Assembly: GCF_019316905.1 (NCBI RefSeq)
Contig: NZ_CP079216.1
Coordinates: 496,001 to 560,000 of the forward strand
Length of the DNA stretch: 64,000 bases
Direction: 5' to 3'
Source: Tessaracoccus palaemonis
GTDB taxonomy: Bacteria > Actinomycetota > Actinomycetes > Propionibacteriales > Propionibacteriaceae
In this document: one piece after another, positions 9,185 to 16,869 of the stretch
Layout: every line of letters starts with the position of its first letter
Position numbering within the stretch: position 1 is the first letter of the stretch
Notes under the pieces: generated by a model
The model's database searches: none
Told to the model about the DNA's origin: nothing
Seen by the model: only the letters and a program-made list of their open reading frames with translations
Made by a program: the position numbers and the translations under genes

Positions 9185-9968
9185 GCCGGTACTCGCCGGG
9201 CGAGGTCGCGACGTGTGCTCGGAAGACGCGGTGGAAGTGACTCTGATCGACGAAGCCCATGTCGTTGGCTGTATCGGCGATCGAGCGACCCTCCCGGAGC
9301 AGGTGGCGGGCTCGGACGATGCGCGCATTCTGACGCCACGCCAGCGGGGGCAGGCCGGTCGTCCGGCGGACGGCGCGGATGAGCTGGAACTTGGTCATGT
9401 CGAGCGACGAGGCGAGCTCATCGAGCGACGGGTTGACCTCCTCCATGAGCAGGCGACTCAGCACAGGACGCAGTTCCTCAAGGAGCTCCGGGTCAACCTC
9501 GGCAGTCACCCGGTACACAGGGGCTGCCTGCTCCAACCCGGTCAGGGCATCCCGGAAAAGCTGCGCGAGCCGGTCCTCGGACGGGTCGGCGAAGACGGCA
9601 TCGGTGAGAGCGGTGAGGAGCGCGTGGAGGCCTGGCCGGCGGAAGACGCTGATCCCGTCGAACAGGGGGCTGTGGTCCGGATCCGGCAGGAGCGACGCGC
9701 CCCAGCTCTGGTCCAGGTGGACCATCCGGTGGAGCCAGCGGCTCCGGTCCGGGTTGCAGGCGTGCGCCTGCCCGGCCGGGATGACCACAATGTCCCCGGC
9801 CTCGAGGGGGATGGTGCCATCGAGGGGCCCGGCAAGAAGCGAATCCCCCGCGTCGATCACGCCGATGGAGAGCGCGTCGTGGGTGTGGACCCGGTAGCAG
9901 GTGTTCTCCTGGCAGGACCGCCGCGCCTCCAGGTGTGTCAATGCCGTGCTGCGCCAGAACTCAGTCAT
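9180..9968 (-). CDS. AraC-family transcriptional regulator
   Basis: A 262-residue regulator. The N-terminal half is a cupin-like sensing domain (VHTHDALSIGVIDAG near residues 27-41, then DIVVIPAGQAHAC). The C-terminal part holds two helix-turn-helix motifs: the first around LDMTKFQLIRAVRRTTG, the second around SIADTANDMGFVDQSHFHRVF, ending in the family signature SPGEYRR. A TAGTCT hexamer on the minus strand at 10026-10031 is a plausible -10 with a leader of about 50 nt. It lies upstream of the LysE-type exporter on the same strand and probably controls it; AraC regulators next to LysE exporters are common. Inducer unknown. Confidence 0.9.
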   Translation of the reverse strand: MTEFWRSTALTHLEARRSCQENTCYRVHTHDALSIGVIDAGDSLLAGPLDGTIPLEAGDIVVIPAGQAHACNPDRSRWLHRMVHLDQSWGASLLPDPDHSPLFDGISVFRRPGLHALLTALTDAVFADPSEDRLAQLFRDALTGLEQAAPVYRVTAEVDPELLEELRPVLSRLLMEEVNPSLDELASSLDMTKFQLIRAVRRTTGLPPLAWRQNARIVRARHLLREGRSIADTANDMGFVDQSHFHRVFRAHVATSPGEYRR

Positions 9969-10100
9969 CCACCAGTCAGTCCCTTCGCGGCCGCGACAGG
10001 GTGAGGAGCCGTCGCGGACCCGTCCAGACTAGGCAGAATCCGGTCCTGGCGTGCCGGATCGCGCCAGCCTGAGACGGCGCCAGCCGCTCGGCGGTCCCGG

Positions 10101-10178
10101 CGCGCACAACTGTGGCCAGGTCCGGAGCACTCGGCATATTTCCGCGTGCTGCTGCTCTGGCCACAGTTGTGTACGGGG
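10101..10178. repeat. R2 palindromic element, copy B
   Basis: Best-preserved copy: CACAACTGTGGCCAG (10105-10119) and CTGGCCACAGTTGTG (10157-10171) are a perfect 15-bp inverted repeat, with GCAC/GTGC inside. It lies upstream of the AraC gene, between it and the ChvE-like operon end. Confidence 0.85.
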
Positions 10179-10212
10179 TGGTGGGCTCGACGGCGGGAGT
10201 CGTGGAACGCCA

Positions 10213-10242
10213 CAGGCCCGACCCCCTTCGGGGCCGGGCCTG
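10213..10242 (-). terminator. Hairpin terminator of the ChvE-like operon
   Basis: CAGGCCCG and CGGGCCTG enclose a CCCC/GGGG inner stem with a TTC loop, 25 bp after the binding-protein stop on the minus strand. There is no strong U-tract. Confidence 0.6.
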
Positions 10243-10267
10243 CTCTTGACCGGAGTCAGCCTCGGGA

Positions 10268-11380
10268 TCAGCCCTCGGCGGCCTCGATGAGCTTCATGCG
10301 CTCCGGATCATTGGCGAAGACGTCCTTGAGGTTGTCCTTCGTCACGACGATCGGGTCGAGCTGGTAGATCGCGACGTCGGTGGCGCCGTTGTCCTCGGTG
10401 GCGTCGGGGGCAGGAAGCTCCTCGCCCTTCTGCGCGGCGACGATCAGCTCGACGGTCTTGCTCACCAGGTCCTCGGTGGGCTTGGCGACGGTCGAGTACT
10501 GCTTGCCCTGGGCGATCCAGCTGATCGACTCGTTCTCGGCGTCCAGGCCGGAGACGACGGGGATGTCCTGACCGGCCTGCTCCGCGGACGTGATGATCGC
10601 GCGGGCGATGCCGTCGTTGGGGGACAGGACGCCGTCGATCTTCTTGTCGGAGTAGAAGCCCGACAGCAGCGAATCCATGCGGGCCTGGGCCTTGGAGTTG
10701 TCCCAGTCCTGCGTGGCGACCTGCGTGAAGTCCGTCTGGCCGGAGACCACGACGAGCGTGCCGTCGTCGATCTTCGGCTGCAGGACGCTCATCGCGCCCT
10801 CGAAGAACTTCGGCGCGTTCGGGTCGGCGGGGCCGCCGCCGAACAGCTCGATGTTGTAGGGCCCGTCGCCCTTCTCCGCGGCGAGGCCGTCGAGGAGGGC
10901 CTGGCCCTGCAGCTCGCCGGTGCGCACCGAGCCGAACTGGATCACTCCGTCGACCGCGGTGGTGTTCTCGATCAGGCGGTCATAACCGAAGACCTTGACG
11001 CCGGCGTCGTGGGCCGTCTCGAGGACGGAGCCGAGCTGGGTGCCGTCGATGGGGCCGACGACGATCGCCTTGGCGCCCTGCTCGATCATGGCCTCGATCT
11101 GCTGCTGCTGCTGCGGGACCTTGTTGTCGGCGGCCTGGATGAGGGGCTTGAAACCGGCGTCGGTGAGCTGGTCCTCGAACATGGTCTCCGCCTCCTTCCA
11201 GTTCTGCGTGCCGAGCCAGGGGAGCGCGACGCCGATGGTGGCGTCCGCCGCGAAGCCGGCCGCGGCGGAGCCGCTCCCGGTCGCCTCAGCGGTCGTTCCC
11301 TCGCGGCCGCCGCCGCAGGCCGTGAGGCTCATGCCGGCGACGATCAGCGACGCGATGAGGGGTGCTGCTCTGAACTTCAT
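10268..11380 (-). CDS. Sugar-binding lipoprotein, ChvE/XylF-like
   Basis: A 370-residue solute-binding lipoprotein (lipobox LTAC, Cys about residue 22), with a short Gly/Ser linker and then a type I periplasmic-binding fold. The pattern WKEAETMFEDQLTDAG, QQQQQIEAMIEQGAKAIVVGP and FGYDRL, with the second-lobe GVLSPNDGIARA, is that of ChvE/XylF multiple-sugar binders. The ATG follows GGGAAAGGAAACC. It is the last gene of a minus-strand ATPase-permease-binding protein operon, convergent with nothing and closed by a hairpin. Xylose, arabinose, galactose or glucose are likely ligands; the sequence does not decide. Confidence 0.92.
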   Translation of the reverse strand: MKFRAAPLIASLIVAGMSLTACGGGREGTTAEATGSGSAAAGFAADATIGVALPWLGTQNWKEAETMFEDQLTDAGFKPLIQAADNKVPQQQQQIEAMIEQGAKAIVVGPIDGTQLGSVLETAHDAGVKVFGYDRLIENTTAVDGVIQFGSVRTGELQGQALLDGLAAEKGDGPYNIELFGGGPADPNAPKFFEGAMSVLQPKIDDGTLVVVSGQTDFTQVATQDWDNSKAQARMDSLLSGFYSDKKIDGVLSPNDGIARAIITSAEQAGQDIPVVSGLDAENESISWIAQGKQYSTVAKPTEDLVSKTVELIVAAQKGEELPAPDATEDNGATDVAIYQLDPIVVTKDNLKDVFANDPERMKLIEAAEG

Positions 11381-11467
11381 CGTGGTTTCCTTTCCCGGAT
11401 GGGTAAATGAGGGGTTGGTTGCCAGTGGGCCGGTCGGCCCACTGAGGATTGGTGGTTGAGGCTTCGG

Positions 11468-12706
11468 TCAGTCGGTGGTCGACACGGGGTTTGGCTTGTC
11501 CTTGGCGAAGCGGCGTGTCATGGCGCCGATCACCGAAGGCTTGCCCTGGACCTTGTTGCGGACGTCGAAGGCGACGGCGGCGAGCAGGACGAGGCCCTTG
11601 ATGACCTGCGTCTGGTCGGCCCCGACGCCCATCAGCATCAGGCCGCTGTTCAGGACGGCCATGACGAGGCCGCCGATCATGGATCCGACGACCGTGCCGA
11701 TGCCGCCCGAGACGGCGGCGCCGCCGATGAAGACTGCGGCGATGGCGTCGAGCTCCCACATGGTGCCGTCGGAGGGGCCGGCGGACGTGGCGCGTCCGAC
11801 GAACAGGATGCCGGCGATGGCGGCGAGGAAGGACATGTTCATCATCACGACGAAGTAGACCTTCGGGACGCTGACGCCGGACAGGGCGGCGGCGGCCTTG
11901 TTGCCGCCGACGGCGTAGATGTGGCGGCCGAGGCGGGTGCGCTGCGTGATGACGTGGTAGATGATCACCAGGGCGACGAGGATCAGGCCGGGGATCGGGA
12001 ACGACGTGCCGGGTCGGCCGGAGCCGAACAGGTACGTGAGGTAACCGATGACCACGACGATGAGCGCGAGCCGGACGACGGTGGCCCAGAGCGGGGCCTC
12101 GTGGTTGCGGGCCAGCAGACTCGCCCGGCGACGGAGCTCGTGGTAGATGAACCAGGCGGCGGCGATGATGCCGAGCACCAGCGTCGAGTTGTTCATGCCC
12201 GTGAAGGCGGGGCCCCACTCGGGCAGGTAGCCGGCGCCGAGCACCTGGAACTCGCGCGGGACGGGCACGGAGATCGAGTGCGACATCCAGATCACGAGGC
12301 CGCGGAAGATCATCATGCCTGCGAGTGTCGTGATGAAGCCTGGGATGCCCATCTTCGCGAGCCAGAAGCCGTGCCAGGCGCCGACGAGGATGCCGACGAC
12401 GATGCCGAGCAGGAGGCCCGCCCACCATGGAAGGCCCCAGTCCCGGATGCTGATGGCCACGCTCATGCCGACGAAGGCCGCGACAGAGCCGACCGAGAGG
12501 TCGATGTGCCCCACCACGATGACCATCACCATGCCGATGGCCAGCACCAGCACGTAGGCGTTGCCGGAGATGAGGTTCTGGAAGTTGGAGGCGGTCAGCA
12601 TGCGGCCGCCGGAGATGACGTCGAAGATGACGACGAGCGCGACCAGCGCCAGCGCCATGGTGTACTGCTGGAGGCTTCCTCCGAACACCTGCTTGAGATG
12701 CTTCAT
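11468..12706 (-). CDS. Sugar ABC transporter permease, GguB/XylH/MmsB-like
   Basis: A 412-residue permease of the BPD_transp_2 family, longer than RbsC (about 320) as is usual for the XylH/GguB branch, with about ten or more hydrophobic segments. Motifs include VGHIDLSVGSVAAFVGM near residue 75, AVGGNKAAAALSG and IGGAAVSGGIGTVVGSMIGG near the C-terminal third. It starts 22 bp after the ATPase stop and precedes the binding-protein gene, so all three form one operon. The ribosome-binding site is weak (GGGACT), which suggests coupling to the ATPase gene. Confidence 0.92.
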   Translation of the reverse strand: MKHLKQVFGGSLQQYTMALALVALVVIFDVISGGRMLTASNFQNLISGNAYVLVLAIGMVMVIVVGHIDLSVGSVAAFVGMSVAISIRDWGLPWWAGLLLGIVVGILVGAWHGFWLAKMGIPGFITTLAGMMIFRGLVIWMSHSISVPVPREFQVLGAGYLPEWGPAFTGMNNSTLVLGIIAAAWFIYHELRRRASLLARNHEAPLWATVVRLALIVVVIGYLTYLFGSGRPGTSFPIPGLILVALVIIYHVITQRTRLGRHIYAVGGNKAAAALSGVSVPKVYFVVMMNMSFLAAIAGILFVGRATSAGPSDGTMWELDAIAAVFIGGAAVSGGIGTVVGSMIGGLVMAVLNSGLMLMGVGADQTQVIKGLVLLAAVAFDVRNKVQGKPSVIGAMTRRFAKDKPNPVSTTD

Positions 12707-12728
12707 GGTTAGTCCCGGTCCTTGGCTC

Positions 12729-14288
12729 TCAGATCTGTGCCGGGTCCGCCGGCGCGGTGGAAGTGGTGGTCATGCGGCGCATGAGGGTCTCCTGGTCGGC
12801 ATCGGCCGAGGCGAGCTCACCCGTGATCTCGCCCTCCCGGATGGTGTAGATGCGGTCCGTGATGCCGAGCAGTTCTGGCAGCTCCGACGAGACGACGATC
12901 ACAGCCTTGCCCTCGTCGGCCAGGGCGTGGATCAGCTTGTAGATCTCGTACTTGGCCCCGACGTCGATGCCTCGGGTCGGCTCGTCGAGGATGAGCACCT
13001 GCGGCGAGGTGTACATCCACTTGGCCAGGACGACCTTCTGCTGGTTTCCGCCGGACAGCGTGGCGACCCCGGAGTCGACGGAGGCGGTCTTGATCCGAAG
13101 ATCGCGTCGGTATGTCTCGGCGACGTCCGCCTCCTTGTCGAGCTGCAGGAGCCCGCGGGAGACGATGCCCTTCAGATTGGCAAGCACGATGGTCGACTTG
13201 ATGGAGTCGATGAGGTTGAGGCCGAGGCTCTTGCGGTCCTCCGTCACATAGGCGAGGCCGCAGGTGATGGCCTGCTGCACGCTCGTGGGCGCGATCTCCT
13301 TACCGTCGAGCCACATCCGGCCCTCCAGGTAGGTGCCGTACGAGCGCCCGAACAGTGACCGCATCAGCTCGGTCCGGCCGGCCCCCATCAGGCCGGCGAA
13401 GCCGACGACCTCCCCGCGGCGCACGGTGAAGGACTCGTTCTTCGCCACGAGGCGACCCGGCAGTGACGGGTGTTCCACGGTCCAGCCCTGCACCTCGAAC
13501 AGTGTCTCCCCGATGTGCGGCTCGCGGGTGGGGTAGCGGTTCTCGATCGAGCGGCCGACCATCGCCTTGATGATGCGGTCCTCGTCCACCTGCCCGGCAA
13601 CGACGTCGTAGGTGTCGACCGTCTTTCCGTCGCGGATCACCGTGACGGCGTCGGAGACCTCGGCGATCTCGTTGAGCTTGTGCGAGATCATGATGCACGT
13701 GATGCCGCGGCCCTTCAGCCCCCGCATCAGATCGAGCAGGTTCTCCGAGTCGTCCTCGTTGAGGGCGGAGGTCGGCTCGTCGAGAATCAGCAGGCGCACA
13801 TTCTTCGACAGCGCCTTGGCGATCTCGATGAGCTGCTGCTGGCCGACGCCGAGGGTCTTGACGGGGGTGTCGGGATCGACATCCAGACCGACCCGCGCGA
13901 GCAGTTCGGCCGCCTGGGTGCGGGCTGCGTCCCAGTCGATCAGCATCCCGCGGACCACCTCGGAGCCGAGGAAGATGTTCTCTGTCACTGACAGCTCGGG
14001 GATGAGCGCCAGCTCCTGGTGGATGATGACGATCCCGCGTTCCTCCGACTCGCGGATCGACGCGAATCGCATCTCCTCGCCGTCGAACAGGATCCGACCG
14101 TCGTACGTGCCGTGGGCGTACACGCCCGAGAGCACCTTCATGAGGGTGGACTTGCCGGCTCCGTTCTCGCCGCAGATCGCGTGGATGTCGCCACGTCGCA
14201 CCTGCATCGTCACGTTGTCGAGCGCCCTGACGCCGGGGAACTCCTTGGTGATCCCCACCATCTCCAGCAGCACTGGGTTGTCCGTCAC
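12729..14288 (-). CDS. Sugar ABC transporter ATP-binding protein, GguA/MmsA-like
   Basis: A 519-residue tandem ATPase. Domain 1: Walker A GENGAGKST, signature-like LGVGQQQLIEIAK, Walker B LILDEPTSALN, H-loop ISHKL. Domain 2: degenerate Walker A GLMGAGRTE, signature LSGGNQQKVVLAK, Walker B LILDEPTRGID. The GTG at 14288 is chosen because GGGAGG lies six bases upstream and the homologous region begins there; a longer in-frame reading adds 30 non-conserved residues. It is the first gene of the importer operon and is divergent from a ROK-family regulator across about 310 bp, the usual layout for xylose-type importers under ROK/XylR control. Confidence 0.93.
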   Translation of the reverse strand: MTDNPVLLEMVGITKEFPGVRALDNVTMQVRRGDIHAICGENGAGKSTLMKVLSGVYAHGTYDGRILFDGEEMRFASIRESEERGIVIIHQELALIPELSVTENIFLGSEVVRGMLIDWDAARTQAAELLARVGLDVDPDTPVKTLGVGQQQLIEIAKALSKNVRLLILDEPTSALNEDDSENLLDLMRGLKGRGITCIMISHKLNEIAEVSDAVTVIRDGKTVDTYDVVAGQVDEDRIIKAMVGRSIENRYPTREPHIGETLFEVQGWTVEHPSLPGRLVAKNESFTVRRGEVVGFAGLMGAGRTELMRSLFGRSYGTYLEGRMWLDGKEIAPTSVQQAITCGLAYVTEDRKSLGLNLIDSIKSTIVLANLKGIVSRGLLQLDKEADVAETYRRDLRIKTASVDSGVATLSGGNQQKVVLAKWMYTSPQVLILDEPTRGIDVGAKYEIYKLIHALADEGKAVIVVSSELPELLGITDRIYTIREGEITGELASADADQETLMRRMTTTSTAPADPAQI

Positions 14289-14355
14289 GTTGCCTCCCGT
14301 CTTCGATGACTCAAGCCGTTCGACTCCGAATCGGCTGGGTTTGACTACTGAAGCC

Positions 14356-14561
14356 AACGTTAAGCCTGCGTCCTTCATGGCGTCAACAACTAAACACAGC
14401 CTGTTATCAGAATGTGACCAAGTTCCTCACGTGGAGCGGTGCCGGTGGGCCGTCAGCAGCGGTCACACACCTAGTCGATCGATGTTTGACGACGATCGGG
14501 CGCGACGTCAGGCCTGGATTCGTAGCTTGAAGTCAAGCCCGCCGAGGCGGTTGTTAACGTT
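14356..14561. promoter_or_regulatory. Divergent control region with paired AACGTTAA / TTAACGTT and a GCTTGA-TCAAGC dyad
   Basis: The region between the GguA-like and ROK genes contains AACGTTAA at 14356-14363 and its reverse complement TTAACGTT at 14554-14561, each near one divergent start. The dyad GCTTGA-AG-TCAAGC lies at 14525-14538. These are candidate operators for the adjacent ROK regulator. No binding data exist here; this is pattern-based. Confidence 0.45.
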
Positions 14562-14586
14562 TCCAGTTGGATTCGGAGCGTGATGA

Positions 14587-14592
14587 TAGGCT
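14587..14592 (+). promoter_or_regulatory. -10 hexamer TAGGCT for a leaderless ROK gene
   Basis: TAGGCT ends seven bases before a GTG at 14600 that begins the ROK reading frame with no ribosome-binding site. This supports the 14600 start over an in-frame TTG at 14567, which would lie upstream of the inferred transcription start. Confidence 0.55.
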
Positions 14593-14599
14593 TCGACGC

Positions 14600-15754
14600 G
14601 TGATCGACGGTATCGGCGCCAGGGGTTCGCAGTCTTCGCTGCGCGAAGCCAACAGCGCGGCCGTCGTCGAGGCGGTCAGGCAGTACGGGCAGATCACCCA
14701 GGTGGAGCTCGCAGCCGTCACCGGCCTCTCGCCCGCCACCGTCTCCAACCTTGTCAAGACGTTGCAGTCCGCCGGAGTCGTGCAGACCACCGCGACCGTC
14801 CGCTCGGGGCGGCGCGCCCAGGCCGTCTCCCTCGTCCGATCCTCGGACCTCTCAGTCGGTGTGCACATCGGGCGCCGGCGCGTCGAGGTGATCGTCGCGG
14901 ACGCCTCGTGGACCGTCAACGCGAATCAACATCTTCCGCTGCCGCTGGACCACCGCGACGATACGACTCTGGACCGGATCGCGCTGCTTGTGGGCGAGCT
15001 CACGGAGCAGGTCGGCGCGTCGCTCGACGACGTCGCCGCCGTCGGGCTGACCATGCCAGGCGTGGGCGGGGCCGTATACGAGGCGCTCACCGGGTGGGAG
15101 CAGATCGACGTGGCGGACCAGTTGACGCGCATCCTCGGGCGGCGCGTGGTCGCGGTGCCGGAGGCTGAGGCCGCTGCAGTGGCGGAGGCGCGGTACGGGG
15201 CGCTGCGCGGAGTGGGGTCGGCGCTCGTCGTGCGTGCCTCGTCGACCACCACGTCGTCGCTCGTCGTCGGGGGTCAGCCGCTGCAGGGACTCGGTGTCGC
15301 AGCTGGGGCCCTCGGCCATGTTTCCGCGGACGCCTCGGGCCGGATCTGCCGTTGCGGTGCCCGCGGCTGCCTCAACACCGTCGCCTCGCACCTCGCTCTC
15401 GCGGATCTGCTGCGCGTGACGCACGGCCCGCTCAGCCTCCGCGCGATCGTGCAGCGGGCGAACGACGGCGACCCGGGGTGCCGTCAGGTGGTCTCGCACG
15501 CGGCGACGGCCATCGGTACGGCCATCGCGGACGCGGCCACCCTGCTAGCGCCCGAGCGCATCTGCCTCACGGGGGCGCTGACGGCCACCGGGGATCTGTT
15601 CACCGACGCGGTCCGCGCTGTCCTCAGGACGCGCCCGCTGCTGCCGTCGGGCAAGGGTTTCGTCGTGGTCGGGGAGTGTGAGGACGCGGAGGCGCGTGGG
15701 GCTTTGGCCGCGGCCAGTGACGGCATGGACCCTCTGAGGAGCAGGGAGAGATGA
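14600..15754 (+). CDS. ROK-family transcriptional regulator (XylR/NagC-like)
   Basis: A 384-residue protein. Residues about 10-70 are a winged helix-turn-helix (ITQVELAAVTGLSPATVSNLVKTLQ), and the rest is an actin-like ROK sugar-binding domain. The ROK zinc motif is present as CRCGARGC followed by Leu-Asn where the usual final Glu would be. The start is uncertain: GTG 14600 fits a leaderless mRNA, and TTG 14567 would add 11 residues. It is divergent from the GguAB/ChvE-like importer, which it probably represses, and its stop overlaps the start of a second sugar-type ATPase gene (ATGA). Confidence 0.88.
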   Translation: MIDGIGARGSQSSLREANSAAVVEAVRQYGQITQVELAAVTGLSPATVSNLVKTLQSAGVVQTTATVRSGRRAQAVSLVRSSDLSVGVHIGRRRVEVIVADASWTVNANQHLPLPLDHRDDTTLDRIALLVGELTEQVGASLDDVAAVGLTMPGVGGAVYEALTGWEQIDVADQLTRILGRRVVAVPEAEAAAVAEARYGALRGVGSALVVRASSTTTSSLVVGGQPLQGLGVAAGALGHVSADASGRICRCGARGCLNTVASHLALADLLRVTHGPLSLRAIVQRANDGDPGCRQVVSHAATAIGTAIADAATLLAPERICLTGALTATGDLFTDAVRAVLRTRPLLPSGKGFVVVGECEDAEARGALAAASDGMDPLRSRER

Positions 15755-16518
15755 TGAGAGACTCCACAGCGTTGTTGAGGCTCACCGACGTCGACAAGGT
15801 CTTCGGGGGTGTGCACGCCCTGACGGGAGTGAACCTTGAGGTGCGCAGGGGGGAGGTCGTTGCGCTCGTCGGGGACAACGCCGCTGGAAAGTCGACCGTC
15901 GCGCGCCTGATCGCAGGCGTGTACCAGCCGGATCACGGCACCATCGAACTCAAGGGCGAGGTCGTCAGCATCCCGAGTGCCAAGGCAGCGATCGCCATGG
16001 GCATCGCCACGGTGTTCCAGGAGTTCGCGCTCGTCGAGCAGTTGGACGTGACGAGCAACATCTTCCTGGGCCGCGAGATCGTCTCGGGTGGGCTCCTCGA
16101 CCGCGCGAGGATGGATGAACTGGCCCGCAGCTACCTCGGCCGCCTGCGGACCCGCATCGCGGATCTCGACCAGCCCCTGCGCGGCCTGTCAGCCGGCCAG
16201 CGTCAGTGCGTCGCCATCGCAAGGACGCTGGTGAGCGACCCCTGCCTGGTCGTCCTGGACGAGCCCACCGCCTCGCTGTCCGTCAGCCAGACCGCCGAGG
16301 TGCTGAGCTACATCGAGGACCTCCGCGACATGGGCCTCGGCGTGATCCTGATCAGCCACAACCTGAGCGACGTGCGCGCGGTGGCCGACCGGATCGAGGT
16401 CCTCCGACACGGTCGCAACAACGGCTCCTTCCAGTCGGGCGCGGCCAGCTACGAGGAGATCATCGCGGCCATCACGGGCGCCACCCGCGCCCGGTCGCCG
16501 CACCCGTCTGCGCCGTGA
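15751..16518 (+). CDS. Single-domain sugar-type ABC ATPase (FrcA-like), no permease nearby
   Basis: A 255-residue ATPase with one nucleotide-binding domain of the RbsA/GguA class. Walker A is GDNAAGKST (Ala replaces the usual Gly), the signature is LSAGQRQCVAIAR, Walker B is LVVLDEPTASL and the H-loop is ISHNL. A GAGGAGCAGGGAGAG sequence precedes the ATG at 15751; a second ATG follows immediately. The start overlaps the ROK stop. FrcA of the fructose importer is also single-domain, so it could work with a permease encoded elsewhere, or energise the GguB-like permease across the promoter. Next gene is convergent. Confidence 0.85.
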   Translation: MMRDSTALLRLTDVDKVFGGVHALTGVNLEVRRGEVVALVGDNAAGKSTVARLIAGVYQPDHGTIELKGEVVSIPSAKAAIAMGIATVFQEFALVEQLDVTSNIFLGREIVSGGLLDRARMDELARSYLGRLRTRIADLDQPLRGLSAGQRQCVAIARTLVSDPCLVVLDEPTASLSVSQTAEVLSYIEDLRDMGLGVILISHNLSDVRAVADRIEVLRHGRNNGSFQSGAASYEEIIAAITGATRARSPHPSAP

Positions 16519-16563
16519 CCTGAACGTCGGGCCGGGGTAGTCGGACGCCTCGCTGCGCTCGGC

Positions 16564-16681
16564 GCCCCTCGACAGGCTCGGAGAACCGTGGGCTGACCTC
16601 GGGTTGTTGAGAACTTCGACGGGGCTCGGTGACCCGGTTCCCTGAGCTTGTTGAAGGGCCTCGAGCTTGTCGAGAGGGGCT
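16564..16681. repeat. Cluster of R1 repeats
   Basis: Several R1 units in both orientations: CTCGACAGGCTCGGAGAACC, GGTTCCCTGAGCTTGTTGAA and TCGAGCTTGTCGAGAGG. They lead directly into an R2 palindrome. Confidence 0.7.
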
Positions 16682-16687
16682 CCTGTC

Positions 16688-16768
16688 GCGCACAACTGTG
16701 GCCAGGTCCGGAGCACTCGGTCTATGTGCGGGTGCTTCGGCTATATCCACAGTTATGCACGAACGGGG
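16688..16768. repeat. R2 palindromic element, copy C
   Basis: Left arm CACAACTGTGGCCAG; right arm diverged to ATATCCACAGTTATGCAC; inner arms around GAGCACTCGG and GGGTGCTTCGG. It lies between convergent genes (16518 and 16870). Confidence 0.75.
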
Positions 16769-16820
16769 TCGGGCCGAGTTGGCGCACCGGGATCCCGGGT
16801 GGGCTGCAGGTGAACGACAA

Positions 16821-16855
16821 CCGGCCCGGTCCCTCCCGCGAGGAGACCGGGCCGG
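16821..16855 (-). terminator. Hairpin terminator of the efflux operon
   Basis: CCGGCCCGGT and ACCGGGCCGG form a perfect 10-bp stem 14 bp beyond the stop of the last operon gene on the minus strand. Confidence 0.65.
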
Positions 16856-16869
16856 CGGGCGTCGGCGGA

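Noticed and set aside
16688-16768. DnaA boxes / replication origin, because copy C contains TATCCACAGTTATGCAC
   Set aside because: The resemblance is part of the R2 palindrome found at several loci; there is no dnaA, dnaN or box cluster.
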